Below, in pieces: positions 35,600 to 44,982 of a DNA stretch of 64,000 bases. A model generated the notes under the pieces. That model had not been told where the DNA came from, ran no database searches, and saw only the letters and a program-made list of their open reading frames with translations. Every line of letters starts with the position of its first letter. Position 1 is the first letter of the stretch. Source of the DNA: an uncultured Eubacteriales bacterium (GTDB taxonomy: Bacteria > Bacillota > Clostridia > Lachnospirales > Lachnospiraceae). A program made the position numbers and the translations under genes. The DNA lies in contig UQYF01000003.1 in assembly GCA_900545175.1 (NCBI GenBank), positions 68,499-132,498 of the forward strand, read 5' to 3'.

Positions 35600-36961
35600 T
35601 TAATTGAGTTCTTTTAACGCTTTTCTAAACTGGAATGAGAATAGTATTGCCGTAAATGTCACAGCAATTATATCAGCAGCCGGTTCCGCCATATATACAG
35701 CGTGCGTCTTGTCTGCAGTATAGATGTGAGGCATTATATATATAAGCGGTATGAGCAGGACGAACTTTCGCATAACAGCGACAATAATTGATGATACTGC
35801 CTTGCCAAGCGAGTTGAATGCCATCTGGCAGGAAATCTGTATTCCGAAGATGAACATGACTGCCATGTATATTCGAAGCGCTGTCTTTGTGAAGGCAATA
35901 AGCTCGGCATCAGGTGTGAACATTCCGGCAAATATCTGTGGGAAGAGCATCACAAGCAGCCATAGTACGAATGAGTAACAAAGGCTTGCCTTTAAGAGAA
36001 GAAAATATGCTTTTTTAACGCGGGAGGTATTTTTTGCACCGTAATTATAGCTCATGATTGGTTGAGCACCCTGTCCAAGTCCCTGCAGAGGAAGCATGGC
36101 AAACTGCATTACACTGGTTAGAATTGTCATTGCGCCTACCGCAACGTCACCTCCGTATTTTAAGAGAGATGAGTTGAAGCACACAGAGATGATGCTCTCG
36201 CTTGCCTGCATGATAAAGAGTGACAGTCCTAGTGCAAGGCAGGGAAGTATTATTTCCGGTTTAAGCACCAGATTCTGCTTTTTGATACGAAGAGTTGTTT
36301 TTTTACCAAACAGAAATGACAGAACCCATATGCAGGAGCAAGCCTGCGAAATGATGGTAGCCATAGCTGCTCCGGCAGCTCCCATATTAAATGCGAATAT
36401 AAATATTGGGTCGAGAGCTATGTTTACAATGGCACCGATAAGAACGGACAACATTCCTGTTTTGGCAAAGCCCTGCGCAGTTATGAATGTATTCATGCCA
36501 AGAGTGAGCTGTACGAACAGTGTGCCAAGTGCATATATGTTCATATAGCTTACGGCATATTCAATAGTATTTTCGCTTGCGCCGAAGGCAAGAAGCAGCG
36601 GACGGTTAAAAAGGTACATAACAAATGTAAGTATAACCGATATGATAAGCTGTGTCGTGAAGCAGTTGCCAAGAATCTTTTCTGCCTTTTCCTTGTCTCC
36701 TTTTCCCATCAATATGGATGCGCGCGGAGCACCGCCGTTTCCTACAAGCGCAGCGAAGGCGGATATTATCATAATGAGAGGCATGCATACGCCGACACCT
36801 GTCAGTGCGAGCGAACCGGTTCCGGGAATATGCCCGATATATATTCGGTCGACTATGTTATAGAGCATGTTAATCATCTGAGCGGCAACAGTAGGCACTG
36901 CAAGCTTTACGAGCAATCTGCCTATCGGCTCGGTTGCCAGAAATTCTTTGTTATTGTTCAT
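35600..36961 (-). CDS. MATE family efflux protein
   Basis: A second twelve-helix MATE exporter, 453 aa. The opening EPIGRLLVKLAVPTVAAQMINMLYNIVDRIYIGH is typical, as is the second repeat after KPEIILPCLALGLSLFIMQASESI (from about residue 230). It belongs to the large clostridial NorM/DinF-like group and is clearly different in sequence from the pump at 14392. The substrate is unknown. AAAGGAAA precedes the start at 36961. The 266-bp upstream gap holds no gene. Confidence 0.9.
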   Translation of the reverse strand: MNNNKEFLATEPIGRLLVKLAVPTVAAQMINMLYNIVDRIYIGHIPGTGSLALTGVGVCMPLIMIISAFAALVGNGGAPRASILMGKGDKEKAEKILGNCFTTQLIISVILTFVMYLFNRPLLLAFGASENTIEYAVSYMNIYALGTLFVQLTLGMNTFITAQGFAKTGMLSVLIGAIVNIALDPIFIFAFNMGAAGAAMATIISQACSCIWVLSFLFGKKTTLRIKKQNLVLKPEIILPCLALGLSLFIMQASESIISVCFNSSLLKYGGDVAVGAMTILTSVMQFAMLPLQGLGQGAQPIMSYNYGAKNTSRVKKAYFLLLKASLCYSFVLWLLVMLFPQIFAGMFTPDAELIAFTKTALRIYMAVMFIFGIQISCQMAFNSLGKAVSSIIVAVMRKFVLLIPLIYIMPHIYTADKTHAVYMAEPAADIIAVTFTAILFSFQFRKALKELN

Positions 36962-37168
36962 GATTTTTTCCTTTCAGGGATGTATTTGGATTACTTTGAC
37001 TGTGAAGCAGCAGTGTAGTCCGCATAAAAATAAGTGCTGAGGTTACATAGGTTTTGGCACTCATATCATTTTATACATTTTACAGTAAAATGGCAAGATA
37101 ATATAAGCTGTTTAATGTCAGGTTATAAAAATTTTAGATTTGATATGTTATAATAATGTCTGCAAGTA

Positions 37169-37197
37169 TTGTTATGGAAGAGTTAATCTGTTAAAAT
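37169..37197 (+). promoter_or_regulatory. Promoter of the CE2 esterase gene
   Basis: -35 TTGTTA (37169-37174), a 17-bp spacer and -10 TAAAAT (37192-37197), about 30 bp before the start codon. Confidence 0.55.
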
Positions 37198-37227
37198 AAA
37201 GTGATTTTGTGCGAAGGGAGAAGCATT

Positions 37228-38328
37228 ATGGGTACATTTATTCCGGGTGTTGATAGCAATATACATGTATTTGGGCGGGTTGCAAATCTGCAAAAACCGG
37301 TTTTGTTTTGGACCGGAAGTGGAGTCGAATTTTTAATAGACGGAAGTGAGTTGTCCGTAGATTTTATAACGAATTATGAAATCTATGAGCAATGGATAAG
37401 AGTCGAAGTGGATGGATTTAATATGATAAGAACCTCACTTCCTAAAGGGAGAAGTACACTAAACATATACCGCAATATGAACGCAGATAACAAAAGAAGG
37501 GTACGGATTGTAAAGGAAGTCCAGCCGATGATGGCTGACAGACAGGGATTTCTTATTGTGGATGCCATACACAGTGATGGACAGCTTATGCCCCTTGAAG
37601 AGAAAAAGTATAAGCTTGAATTTATCGGTGACAGCATAACATCCGGCGAGGGACTTGCGGGAGCAAAGGGCATTACTGAGTGGAATTGTGCAATCTTTTC
37701 AACGCTTGGACATTATGCGGTTACAACCGCTGACAGGTTAGATGCCGATTACAGAATAATATCCCAGAGTGGATGGGGTGTGTGTTCAAGTTGGGATAAT
37801 GACCCAGGACGTGTGCTGCCTAAGTATTATGAGCAGGTATGCGGACTGCTTAGCGGAAAGACACAGCTTGAAGCAGGTGCCGGTGATAAGAATGATTTTA
37901 CGTCATGGCAGCCGGATGCAGTTTTAGTTAATTTAGGAACCAATGATGCATTTGCTTTCCAGAGCAAGGCCTGGGTTGATGAGGGCACAGGAGAAACCTT
38001 TGAGCAGAAGCTGAACCCGGACGGAAGCTATGAGGCAGAATCACTTGCAAGATTTGAAGATGCAGTGTATAATTTTCTGGTTGTGCTGCGAAGAGATAAC
38101 CCACATGCACATATTGTATGGCTTTATGGCATGATAGGAAGAACGATGGAGGCTTATATACTTGATGCGCTTAACAGGTACAGGGCTGAGCATTGCGATG
38201 ATAAGGTTTCATATTTACAGCTTCCCGATCTTAAAACTGAATGGATGGGTGCAAACAGCCATCCGGGTGTCATGTCACATCAGGCAGCAGCGGACGTTTT
38301 AACTGAGTACTTAAGAGAAATATTGTGA
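37228..38328 (+). CDS. SGNH carbohydrate esterase, CE2-like
   Basis: A 366-aa two-domain esterase. An N-terminal beta sandwich (about 1-110, with VLFWTGSGVEFLIDGSELSV) precedes an SGNH hydrolase domain. The nucleophile is Ser136 in FIGDSITSGEG, the oxyanion Gly lies in SGWGVCSSWD, the Asn in NLGTND and the base is His345 in NSHPGVMSH. The usual Asp two or three residues before the His is absent, consistent with the Ser-His dyad of CE2 enzymes. These remove acetyl groups from xylan, glucomannan or oligosaccharides. No signal peptide is visible, so it probably acts on imported sugars. The start follows AAGGGAG. Confidence 0.82.
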   Translation: MGTFIPGVDSNIHVFGRVANLQKPVLFWTGSGVEFLIDGSELSVDFITNYEIYEQWIRVEVDGFNMIRTSLPKGRSTLNIYRNMNADNKRRVRIVKEVQPMMADRQGFLIVDAIHSDGQLMPLEEKKYKLEFIGDSITSGEGLAGAKGITEWNCAIFSTLGHYAVTTADRLDADYRIISQSGWGVCSSWDNDPGRVLPKYYEQVCGLLSGKTQLEAGAGDKNDFTSWQPDAVLVNLGTNDAFAFQSKAWVDEGTGETFEQKLNPDGSYEAESLARFEDAVYNFLVVLRRDNPHAHIVWLYGMIGRTMEAYILDALNRYRAEHCDDKVSYLQLPDLKTEWMGANSHPGVMSHQAAADVLTEYLREIL

Positions 38329-38440
38329 TGTCGGAAAAGGCATAGATAAATAAGAGATAAGTGATTGCATGGTGTATGGATATCAACCATGCGTTTTGCA
38401 AAAGCTTAAATTAGGAAAATGTTGGAGGTAGTAATAATTC

Positions 38441-38929
38441 ATGGTTAATCAACAAAAAGTTAATGAAAAAATGAAAGGTACAATGCATAGAATACTTGTG
38501 ATTTTTATAATCACTTTGGCCGTCGTCATTGTCGGAAGCTTTGTGTTTATGTATGTGCGAGCACCAAAGACGGCTGACCTTGCCGATTCTAAGCTGTTTG
38601 TTGCTGAAAAAGTATATGAAGCTTCGGAAAAAGTGATAGAGCTGTTTGAAAATTCACAGTTTGATGAGTTAAGAGAGCAGTATTGCAATGAAGAGCTTGC
38701 GGGAAAGATGACAGATGATGTGATTGCAAAGGCTTTTGACAGCTTTGGCGGTGATTTAGGAGCGCGTGTGGAGATATCCAGCAAGGAAGGCTTTGAGGTA
38801 AAGCAGTCGGATGTATACTATGCGATGACGGTATATAAGGTCGAATACGAGAACAATGAGCTTACATATACGATGATGTTCGATACGGATATGAAGCTTG
38901 CAGGTTTTGGTGCAGAACCTAAAAAATAA
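38441..38929 (+). CDS. DUF3887-type membrane-anchored protein
   Basis: A 162-aa protein with one N-terminal transmembrane helix (ILVIFIITLAVVIVGSFVFMYV, about 19-40) and an extracytoplasmic domain (KVIELFENSQFDELREQYCNEEL, then the beta strands VYYAMTVYKVEYENNELTYTMMFD). The domain fits DUF3887, an NTF2-like fold often attached to hydrolases; here it stands alone. GGAGG precedes ATG 38441. It ends 25 bp before the Crp/Fnr gene. Confidence 0.68.
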   Translation: MVNQQKVNEKMKGTMHRILVIFIITLAVVIVGSFVFMYVRAPKTADLADSKLFVAEKVYEASEKVIELFENSQFDELREQYCNEELAGKMTDDVIAKAFDSFGGDLGARVEISSKEGFEVKQSDVYYAMTVYKVEYENNELTYTMMFDTDMKLAGFGAEPKK

Positions 38930-38954
38930 TGATGGCGTTTGCTATGAGGTAATT

Positions 38955-39629
38955 ATGTTTGATTACACTAAGAGTCTGTTGTTCAAAAAGATAAATGAAC
39001 CGGACATAGAGAAAATGTTGAAGTGTTCCATGGCATCACAAAAACAGATTGACGGCGGGGAGGCTGTATTTAGTCAGGATGATAAGCCGGTATTTATCTA
39101 TCTTCTTCTTGAAGGGCAGGTAATAATCACAAAATATCTGCCATCAGGGAGAAGGGATATTCTTATGACGGTTGAGCCGGGGGATGTTTTTGGCGAAATT
39201 TTCTTTTTTGGCGAAGAAGAGTATTATTGGTGCGATGCGGTGGCAGTGAAAAATTCCAAGGTACTGATTATTCCCTACTCATTTATATATGGATTTTGTT
39301 CTAATGTATGTGAACATCACAAGCAGCTTGTACATAATCTTCTCGACATACAATCAAGATGTAATCTGCAAATGATGAAAAAGCTTCATATAGTCACGGG
39401 CACCACACTCAAGCAGAAGCTGGGGCTGTGGATGAATGACCGTATAAATGAGAAGAAGGAGATTAAGCTTGATATGACAAGGGAGGAGCTTGCCGATTAT
39501 CTGGGAGCGGCGCGCCCTTCACTGTCAAGAACTCTTACTCAGATGCAGGATGAGGGGATCATATCTATTCATAAACGTGTGATAAGGATAGAAAATCCTG
39601 AGTTATTCGAGGAGCTTTTTGAGGAATAG
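38955..39629 (+). CDS. Crp/Fnr family transcription regulator
   Basis: A 224-aa regulator. An N-terminal cyclic-nucleotide-binding-like barrel (AVFSQDDKPVFIYLLLEGQVIIT, then MTVEPGDVFGEIFFFGE) is followed by a dimerisation helix and a Crp-type winged helix (MTREELADYLGAARPSLSRTLTQMQDEGIISIHKR). There is no N-terminal cysteine cluster for an Fe-S centre, so it is not a classical oxygen-sensing FNR, and the cAMP-contacting RxS motif is not evident. The frame is open from 38898, but GAGGTA supports ATG 38955. The next gene is the glycyl-radical cofactor, a plausible target. Confidence 0.88.
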   Translation: MFDYTKSLLFKKINEPDIEKMLKCSMASQKQIDGGEAVFSQDDKPVFIYLLLEGQVIITKYLPSGRRDILMTVEPGDVFGEIFFFGEEEYYWCDAVAVKNSKVLIIPYSFIYGFCSNVCEHHKQLVHNLLDIQSRCNLQMMKKLHIVTGTTLKQKLGLWMNDRINEKKEIKLDMTREELADYLGAARPSLSRTLTQMQDEGIISIHKRVIRIENPELFEELFEE

Positions 39630-39819
39630 AAAAGTAGTTATAATGTATATGGTATTGATGCATGCAGGTGCGGAAATATTCATAAACAATAGAGCATTAA
39701 AAAGAAATTATAAGAGTAAGCATAGCTTGAAAAAGAACTGCTTACGGTTGAATCTGCTTATGCGTTGGGTTTATCAATATTAATTCATAAAAAAAGAATA
39801 AATTTGGAAAAATGTTGCA

Positions 39820-39839
39820 AATGTGACATAATTACTTTC
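39820..39839. promoter_or_regulatory. Candidate Crp/Fnr-type operator before the glycyl-radical gene
   Basis: An imperfect palindrome with arms ATGT and ACAT around TGCAAATGTG lies near 39812-39830, some 25 bp upstream of a possible -10 (TATATT, 39850-39855). Its location between the Crp/Fnr gene and the glycyl-radical gene is suggestive; the match itself is weak. Confidence 0.25.
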
Positions 39840-39885
39840 TATATGGTGCTATATTGTGAGCATCAAAAGGAAGGAGGTAATTGCT

Positions 39886-40128
39886 ATGACAGCAAGTACA
39901 GCACAGGTTGACAACCTTATTTCATTATTGGATGGATATGCAGAGAAAGGTGGACATCATCTTAATGTCAATGTACTTAACAGGGAGACTCTTGTAGATG
40001 CACAGAAGCATCCGGAGAAATATCCACAGCTTACCATCCGTGTATCCGGCTACGCAGTAAACTTTATTAAGCTCACCAAGGAGCAGCAGGATGAGGTTAT
40101 AAGCAGAACTTTTCATCAGGCAATGTAA
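39886..40128 (+). CDS. grcA: Autonomous glycyl-radical cofactor (GrcA/YfiD-like)
   Basis: An 80-aa copy of the C-terminal glycyl-radical segment of pyruvate formate-lyase. YPQLTIRVSGYAVNFIKLT is nearly the PFL consensus, with the radical-bearing glycine at residue 55. The end EQQDEVISRTFHQAM also matches PFL. Such proteins replace an oxygen-cleaved PFL C-terminus and restore activity. The first 30 residues (QVDNLISLLDGYAEKGGHHLNVNVLNRETLVDA) also follow PFL. The start is ATG 39886 after AAGGAGG. It stands 256 bp after a Crp/Fnr regulator, and no pfl gene is in the window. Confidence 0.9.
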   Translation: MTASTAQVDNLISLLDGYAEKGGHHLNVNVLNRETLVDAQKHPEKYPQLTIRVSGYAVNFIKLTKEQQDEVISRTFHQAM

Positions 40129-40218
40129 TGAAATATGTGAAAAGTATATCTGATGAAAAGTTTTACTTTCATATCAGATAATGCAATAGAACATGTAAAG
40201 AATAGAGAAACAGCGCTG

Positions 40219-40260
40219 AAATGAGGCACTTGCTCACATTCGTGAGCAGGTGCCTCATTT
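40219..40260. terminator. Strong hairpin after grcA
   Basis: A 19-bp stem (AAATGAGGCACTTGCTCAC 40219-40237, its partner 40242-40260, one T-G pair) with loop ATTC. No long T run follows, so it may be an mRNA-stabilising or two-way terminator. A smaller hairpin (TATCTGAT/ATCAGATA, about 40147-40179) lies between it and grcA. Confidence 0.7.
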
Positions 40261-40368
40261 ATGTTGGGAAAGAGGATTGCTGGTGCATGTGTCCTACTTG
40301 ATATTTAACATAATCAATGATAAAATTATATAGTTAATATGTGATGTTTAAGACTTAAAATATCCGGC

Positions 40369-40458
40369 ATTCAGATGCCAAAAGATGCTCTGTAAATTTA
40401 ATTGTGTATAATATGTTATACACTTTTAACATAAATTAACATGTTTTGACACCCGAAT
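40369..40458. repeat. Palindromic dispersed repeat, family B, copy 2
   Basis: The left end (ATTCAGATGCCAAAAGATGC) aligns with the left end of the copy at 6539, and the right end reads CATGTTTTGACACCCGAAT. The central hairpin GTGTATAA-TATG-TTATACAC (40404-40423) is perfect. The left arm has drifted while the right arm is kept. It lies in the 445-bp grcA-GH5 gap, which holds no gene. Confidence 0.65.
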
Positions 40459-40573
40459 TCGGTTAGATAAAAAGTGTTTTTATGGAGAAGTGTATGCGGG
40501 ATAAGAGGTTGTCATTATGAAGAATGCAGATTGTATTGTCCGGATGTAAATCACAAATGAAAGGGCAGAGATT

Positions 40574-41815
40574 ATGAGAAAATTAATAAAGCTATTAATA
40601 TTGTCTGTGAGCATCATTTTTGTATTAGGATTATGTGCGGCATGTTCTAAGAAAGCGGATAGTGCGCCGGGCATATCCGATACAGAATCGGCGCGGTCTG
40701 AATCACAGAGGCAGAGTGATGCATCAGGTGAAGAAAATACAGCACAGAATATGACAATAGAATCTGAAAATACGACATATGAGGAGAATGCGCCGCAGAG
40801 CGATGTGCAGGGTGGGACTGCATCGAAGACTGAGCAGTCATCTTCTGAGGAAACACAGAACGAGTCGGAGTCAGACAGCTCTGAAGAGACAGTTATGGCG
40901 GACGACACACCATATTCACAGCATGGAAGACTTAGTGTCAACAAAACGACACTCACAGATGAACATGGTGATGCATTCAGGCTTCAGGGTGTGAGTACAC
41001 ATGGCATAGGCTGGTTCCCACAATATGTTAATGAGGATACGTTTGCAGAACTTAGAGACTGGGGAGTCAATGCAGTGAGACTTGCCATGTATACAGCGGA
41101 GGGCGGCTACTGCGAGAGCGATGATGCCAATAAGGATAAGCTTAAGACTCTTATCGATACCGGTGTGCAGGCTGCGACAAATCTTGGAATGTATGTGATT
41201 ATAGACTGGCATGTTCTAAATGACCATGACCCTTGGACATATGCAGATGAGGCAGAGAAGTTCTTTGCTGAGATGTCGGAAAAATATAAGGATTACGGCA
41301 ATGTGATTTATGAGATATGCAATGAGCCGAACAGTGGTACTGACTGGAGCAGCGTCAAGTCTTATGCTGAGAAGATAATCCCTGTAATCCGTGAGAAAGC
41401 ACCTGATGCTATCATAATAGTCGGGACACCTACATGGTCACAGGATGTCGACAAAGCAGCGTCAGACCCGATAACAGGATATGACAATATAATGTATGCG
41501 CTTCATTTTTATGCAGATACACACAGGGATTATCTAAGAGACAGGATGAAGGCTGCTATTGACAGCGGACTTCCTGTTATTGTATCGGAATTTGGAATAT
41601 GCGATGCATCGGGAAGCGGCAGTAATAATTATGATGAGGGCAATAAGTGGATAGATGCAATGAATGATTATAATGTCAGTTATTTTATCTGGAATCTTTC
41701 AAATAAGTCTGAGACTTGTGCGCTCATATCGAGCGGATGTGGCAAGCTGTCCGGGTTTGAGGATGAAGAACTGTCAGATTCGGGAAGATGGTATAAGGAG
41801 GTTTTAAGTAGATAA
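40574..41815 (+). CDS. GH5 endo-glucanase-like lipoprotein
   Basis: A 413-aa glycoside hydrolase family 5 enzyme anchored as a lipoprotein (lipobox LCAAC, about residue 23). A Ser/Glu/Thr-rich linker runs to about residue 112. The (beta/alpha)8 domain starts RLSVNKTTLTDEHGDAFRLQGVSTHG. The acid/base is Glu251 in CNEPN, the nucleophile Glu339 in VSEFG, and VIIDWHVLNDHDP is also conserved. It probably cleaves beta-1,4-glucan or a related beta-glucan at the cell surface. The closest subfamily seems GH5_2-like; xyloglucan activity would need testing. No carbohydrate-binding module is seen. Confidence 0.9.
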   Translation: MRKLIKLLILSVSIIFVLGLCAACSKKADSAPGISDTESARSESQRQSDASGEENTAQNMTIESENTTYEENAPQSDVQGGTASKTEQSSSEETQNESESDSSEETVMADDTPYSQHGRLSVNKTTLTDEHGDAFRLQGVSTHGIGWFPQYVNEDTFAELRDWGVNAVRLAMYTAEGGYCESDDANKDKLKTLIDTGVQAATNLGMYVIIDWHVLNDHDPWTYADEAEKFFAEMSEKYKDYGNVIYEICNEPNSGTDWSSVKSYAEKIIPVIREKAPDAIIIVGTPTWSQDVDKAASDPITGYDNIMYALHFYADTHRDYLRDRMKAAIDSGLPVIVSEFGICDASGSGSNNYDEGNKWIDAMNDYNVSYFIWNLSNKSETCALISSGCGKLSGFEDEELSDSGRWYKEVLSR

Positions 41816-41896
41816 AGCGGCAGGGTGACTGATGCTTTACGGTCTTTAAAGGACATTGACTATAATAAAATATATTGCAGCAGAGAGGAAGAGAAT

Positions 41897-42400
41897 ATGG
41901 GCGAGAGACTAACGGCGAGCGATGTTAAGAAGATTGAGGAAGAGATAGAATACCGCCGCCTTGTGGAGAGAAAGAGAATACTTAATGATGTTAAGGAAGC
42001 AAGAGCACAGGGAGATTTGAGCGAGAACTTCGAGTACTATGCAGCTAAGAAGGAGAAGAATAGGAATGACGGACGTATCCGCTATCTTGAGAAGATGTTA
42101 AAGTATGCCACGATAGTTGATGACACATCCAAGGATGATGAAGTCGGAATGAATAATACTGTGGATGTGTACTTCGAGGATGATGATGAGACAGAGACAT
42201 ACAAGCTTGTCACAAGCATAAGAGGTGATTCCATGAACAATTATATAAGTATTGAATCTCCTATAGGCAAGGCTATCATGGGTCACAAGGTCGGCGACAG
42301 GGTCCAGGTTGTGGTCAACGATAATGTGAGCTATTATGTCCAGATTAAGAAGATTGATAAGACTACTGATGACAGCAATGACAGGATTAAGGAATTTTAA
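41897..42400 (+). CDS. greA: Transcription elongation factor GreA
   Basis: A 167-aa factor that rescues backtracked RNA polymerase by stimulating transcript cleavage. The N-terminal coiled coil carries the acidic tip (EARAQGDLSENFEYYAAKKEKN, about residues 35-56), and the C-terminal FKBP-like domain ends with SPIGKAIMGHKVGDRVQV. The frame is open from 41825, but GAGAGGAAGAG supports ATG 41897. The C-terminal tail is slightly longer and more polar than in typical GreA. Confidence 0.93.
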   Translation: MGERLTASDVKKIEEEIEYRRLVERKRILNDVKEARAQGDLSENFEYYAAKKEKNRNDGRIRYLEKMLKYATIVDDTSKDDEVGMNNTVDVYFEDDDETETYKLVTSIRGDSMNNYISIESPIGKAIMGHKVGDRVQVVVNDNVSYYVQIKKIDKTTDDSNDRIKEF

Positions 42401-42509
42401 GGTAAGACAGGTATAAAGGCATTTTTGCAGATGGTATCAGGTCTGTTGAACAGACGTAATGAAAAAGTAACATGAACATATCCGGAATATGTTCGGAAAG
42501 AGGATTCTT

Positions 42510-44708
42510 ATGGCAAAAGCGGGTGCAGAAGGCAGCAGGAAAAGGACTGTAAAGGAAAGAGAAAAATATATAATGTCACTTGTAAATCAGATGACCTTGG
42601 ATGAGAAGATTGGAATGATACATGGCGCAGGTCTGTTCAGGACGGCAGCTGTGCCGCGCCTTGGAATACCGGAGCTTCACATGTCGGACGGTCCGATGGG
42701 AGTGCGTCAGGAGTTTGTCGATAATGACTGGAAGAATGTATATGACAGTGATGATACTGTGACCTATCTTCCGTCTAACAGTGCAATAGCAGCTACCTGG
42801 AACCCTAAGAGGGCAAAAGAATGTGGTGAGGTTCTTGGCACAGAAGCGCGTGGCAGAGGCAAGGATGTTATTCTTGCGCCGGGTATCAATATCAAGAGGA
42901 CACCGCTGTGCGGGCGTAATTTTGAATATATGAGTGAGGACCCATATCTTGTATCTGAGATGACGGTTCCGCTTATAAAGGGAATACAGAAGGCGGATGT
43001 AGCTGCCTGTGTGAAGCATTTTGCGGTAAATGGTCAGGAGACGAACAGACTGTGGGTCGACACTATTGTTGACAAGAGAACTCTGTATGAGATGTATCTT
43101 CCGGGCTTTGACGCAGCAGTACAAAGGGCGCATTCATACTCTATAATGGGTGCCTATAATCTGTTAAATGGTCAGCACTGCTGCGAGAACAGATATCTGC
43201 TTGGTGATATCCTCAGAAAGGAATGGGGCTATGACGGCACAGTAATAAGTGACTGGGGTGGTGTGCATGACACGGTGGCGGCAGCGGAGAGTGAGCTTGA
43301 CCTTGAGATGTCTATAACCTTTAATTTTGACGATTACTGTATGGCTAATCCGCTAAAGAAAGCTGTGGAGGATGGAAAAGTAAAGGAAAAGCATATTGAT
43401 AAGAAGGTTGCCAATCTGTTAAGGCTTATGTACAGGCTTAAGATGCTTCCGGGCACAGGGGAGAGGAAGAAAGGCTGTTTCCATAGCTTTGAACATATAA
43501 AGGCTGCGAGAAAGACAGCAGAGGAATCGGTTATTCTTCTCAAGAATGATAAGACGCTTCTTCCGTTAAAACTTGATTCACAGGTCGCAGTGATTGGCCG
43601 TAATGCGACTGCAATCCATTCTAATGGCGGAGGCAGTGCTGAGATTAAGGCTATCTATGAGGTCACACCTTTGAGGGCGCTTATGAATGTGTGCGGTGGT
43701 GACACGCGTTTTGTGTATGAGCCGGGTTATGTACTGCCGGACAAAGATGACGCACAGGATGAGAGATGGCAGGAGACTTCTCTTGAAAATGCTGGCAGCC
43801 GTAAGGAAGAGAGCGTGGATGAGGCACTTATGGCACGGATAGATGAGTATAGACAAAGAGCTGTAAAGCTCGCAAGGGAGAACAGGCAGACGATTATCTT
43901 TGCCGGGCTTAACCATGATTATGATATTGAGGGCCGTGATAAAAGCACCCTGAAGCTTCCGTATCATCAGGATGAGCTCATAGAGGCTGTCCTTGATGCC
44001 AACCCTGATACGATAGTGGTCATTATGGGCGGTGCACCTGTTGAAATGCCATGGCTTGAAAAGGCGAAGGCGGTTGTATGGTATTATTATTCCGGACTTG
44101 AGGGTGCGATGGCGCTTGCTGATGTGCTTACGGGCAAGGTTAATCCTTCAGGAAAGCTTCCGGAGACATTCCCTAAGCACACGGAGGACATATATTCTGT
44201 CAAGCTTGGTGAGTTTGGCAAGGAGGACAGGCTTGAGTATAGGGATGGCGTCTTTGTCGGCTACCGCTACTATGTGAGTAACAAGGTTGACACAAATTTC
44301 TGCTTTGGACATGGTCTTTCGTATACGGATTTCTCACTTAAGCATGTAAAGGTGGGGGGTGAGAAGGCTGTGCATGACAGCCACAAGGACAAGTGGGACA
44401 AAAATGACAGAATTGTAGTAAGTGCTGAGCTTGCCAACACAGGAAAAATGACAGGAATGGAGACTGTCCAGCTCTATGTCACACCTCCGAAGGGAAGTGT
44501 TGAAAGACCTGTTATGGAGCTTAAGGGCTTTGAAAAGGTAAAGCTTGCTCCGGGTGAGAAAAAGCATGTGCGCTTTGAGCTTGACAAGAAGGCTTTCTCA
44601 TACTATGACGAGAGCAAGTCTGCTTTTACATACGAACATGGCGAATATATCATAAGTCTTGGAATGAGCGTTGAGGATATAAGACAGACGGTGATGATTA
44701 ATTTATAA
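42510..44708 (+). CDS. GH3 beta-glucosidase
   Basis: A 732-aa cytoplasmic glycoside hydrolase family 3 enzyme. The N-terminal domain has GIPELHMSDGPMG, KHFAVNGQE and the nucleophile Asp248 in VISDWGGVHD. The second alpha/beta domain (from ESVILLKNDKTLLPL) and the C-terminal fibronectin-like domain (VQLYVTPPKGSVERP) follow. The likely substrates are cello-oligosaccharides or xyloglucan-derived glucosides that have been imported. The frame is open from 42489; ATG 42510 is preferred after AAGAGGA. It lacks a signal peptide and stands alone between greA and the family C repeats. Confidence 0.92.
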   Translation: MAKAGAEGSRKRTVKEREKYIMSLVNQMTLDEKIGMIHGAGLFRTAAVPRLGIPELHMSDGPMGVRQEFVDNDWKNVYDSDDTVTYLPSNSAIAATWNPKRAKECGEVLGTEARGRGKDVILAPGINIKRTPLCGRNFEYMSEDPYLVSEMTVPLIKGIQKADVAACVKHFAVNGQETNRLWVDTIVDKRTLYEMYLPGFDAAVQRAHSYSIMGAYNLLNGQHCCENRYLLGDILRKEWGYDGTVISDWGGVHDTVAAAESELDLEMSITFNFDDYCMANPLKKAVEDGKVKEKHIDKKVANLLRLMYRLKMLPGTGERKKGCFHSFEHIKAARKTAEESVILLKNDKTLLPLKLDSQVAVIGRNATAIHSNGGGSAEIKAIYEVTPLRALMNVCGGDTRFVYEPGYVLPDKDDAQDERWQETSLENAGSRKEESVDEALMARIDEYRQRAVKLARENRQTIIFAGLNHDYDIEGRDKSTLKLPYHQDELIEAVLDANPDTIVVIMGGAPVEMPWLEKAKAVVWYYYSGLEGAMALADVLTGKVNPSGKLPETFPKHTEDIYSVKLGEFGKEDRLEYRDGVFVGYRYYVSNKVDTNFCFGHGLSYTDFSLKHVKVGGEKAVHDSHKDKWDKNDRIVVSAELANTGKMTGMETVQLYVTPPKGSVERPVMELKGFEKVKLAPGEKKHVRFELDKKAFSYYDESKSAFTYEHGEYIISLGMSVEDIRQTVMINL

Positions 44709-44837
44709 ATTACACTAATGCAATTTATAGATACAAAATATATAATTTTATAATTGCGAAAATCTGGAATTTATACGATTGATTAGCTTCAAAGCTGTGT
44801 TTTGTAATTTCAGAATTAAATATAAGAATAGAGGCTA

Positions 44838-44967
44838 AGTTTGAAAATGAAATTTTCAAACTATTTATTGTTGGCAGTACTGCCTTGCAGTATACAGGAG
44901 CATAAGTTTGAAAGAAAAACTTTCAAACTACTTATTGGTGGCAGTACTGCAAGCAATGCTTGCAGTA
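44838..44967. repeat. Structured tandem repeat, family C, two copies
   Basis: Two units 67 bp apart, each with two hairpins. Hairpin 1 is AGTTTGAAAA/TTTTCAAACT (44838-44862) in the first unit and AGTTTGAAAG/CTTTCAAACT (44905-44929) in the second, so the inner pair changed A-T to G-C. Hairpin 2 is TACTGC-CTT-GCAGTA in the first and TACTGCAAGC-AAT-GCTTGCAGTA in the second. The second unit ends 15 bp before the NUDIX start, so it lies in that gene's leader. Confidence 0.75.
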
Positions 44968-44982
44968 TGCAGGGGTATAAAA

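Noticed and set aside
44908..44982. Upstream extension of the NUDIX gene
   Set aside because: The codons are the family C hairpins; AGGGG supports ATG 44983.
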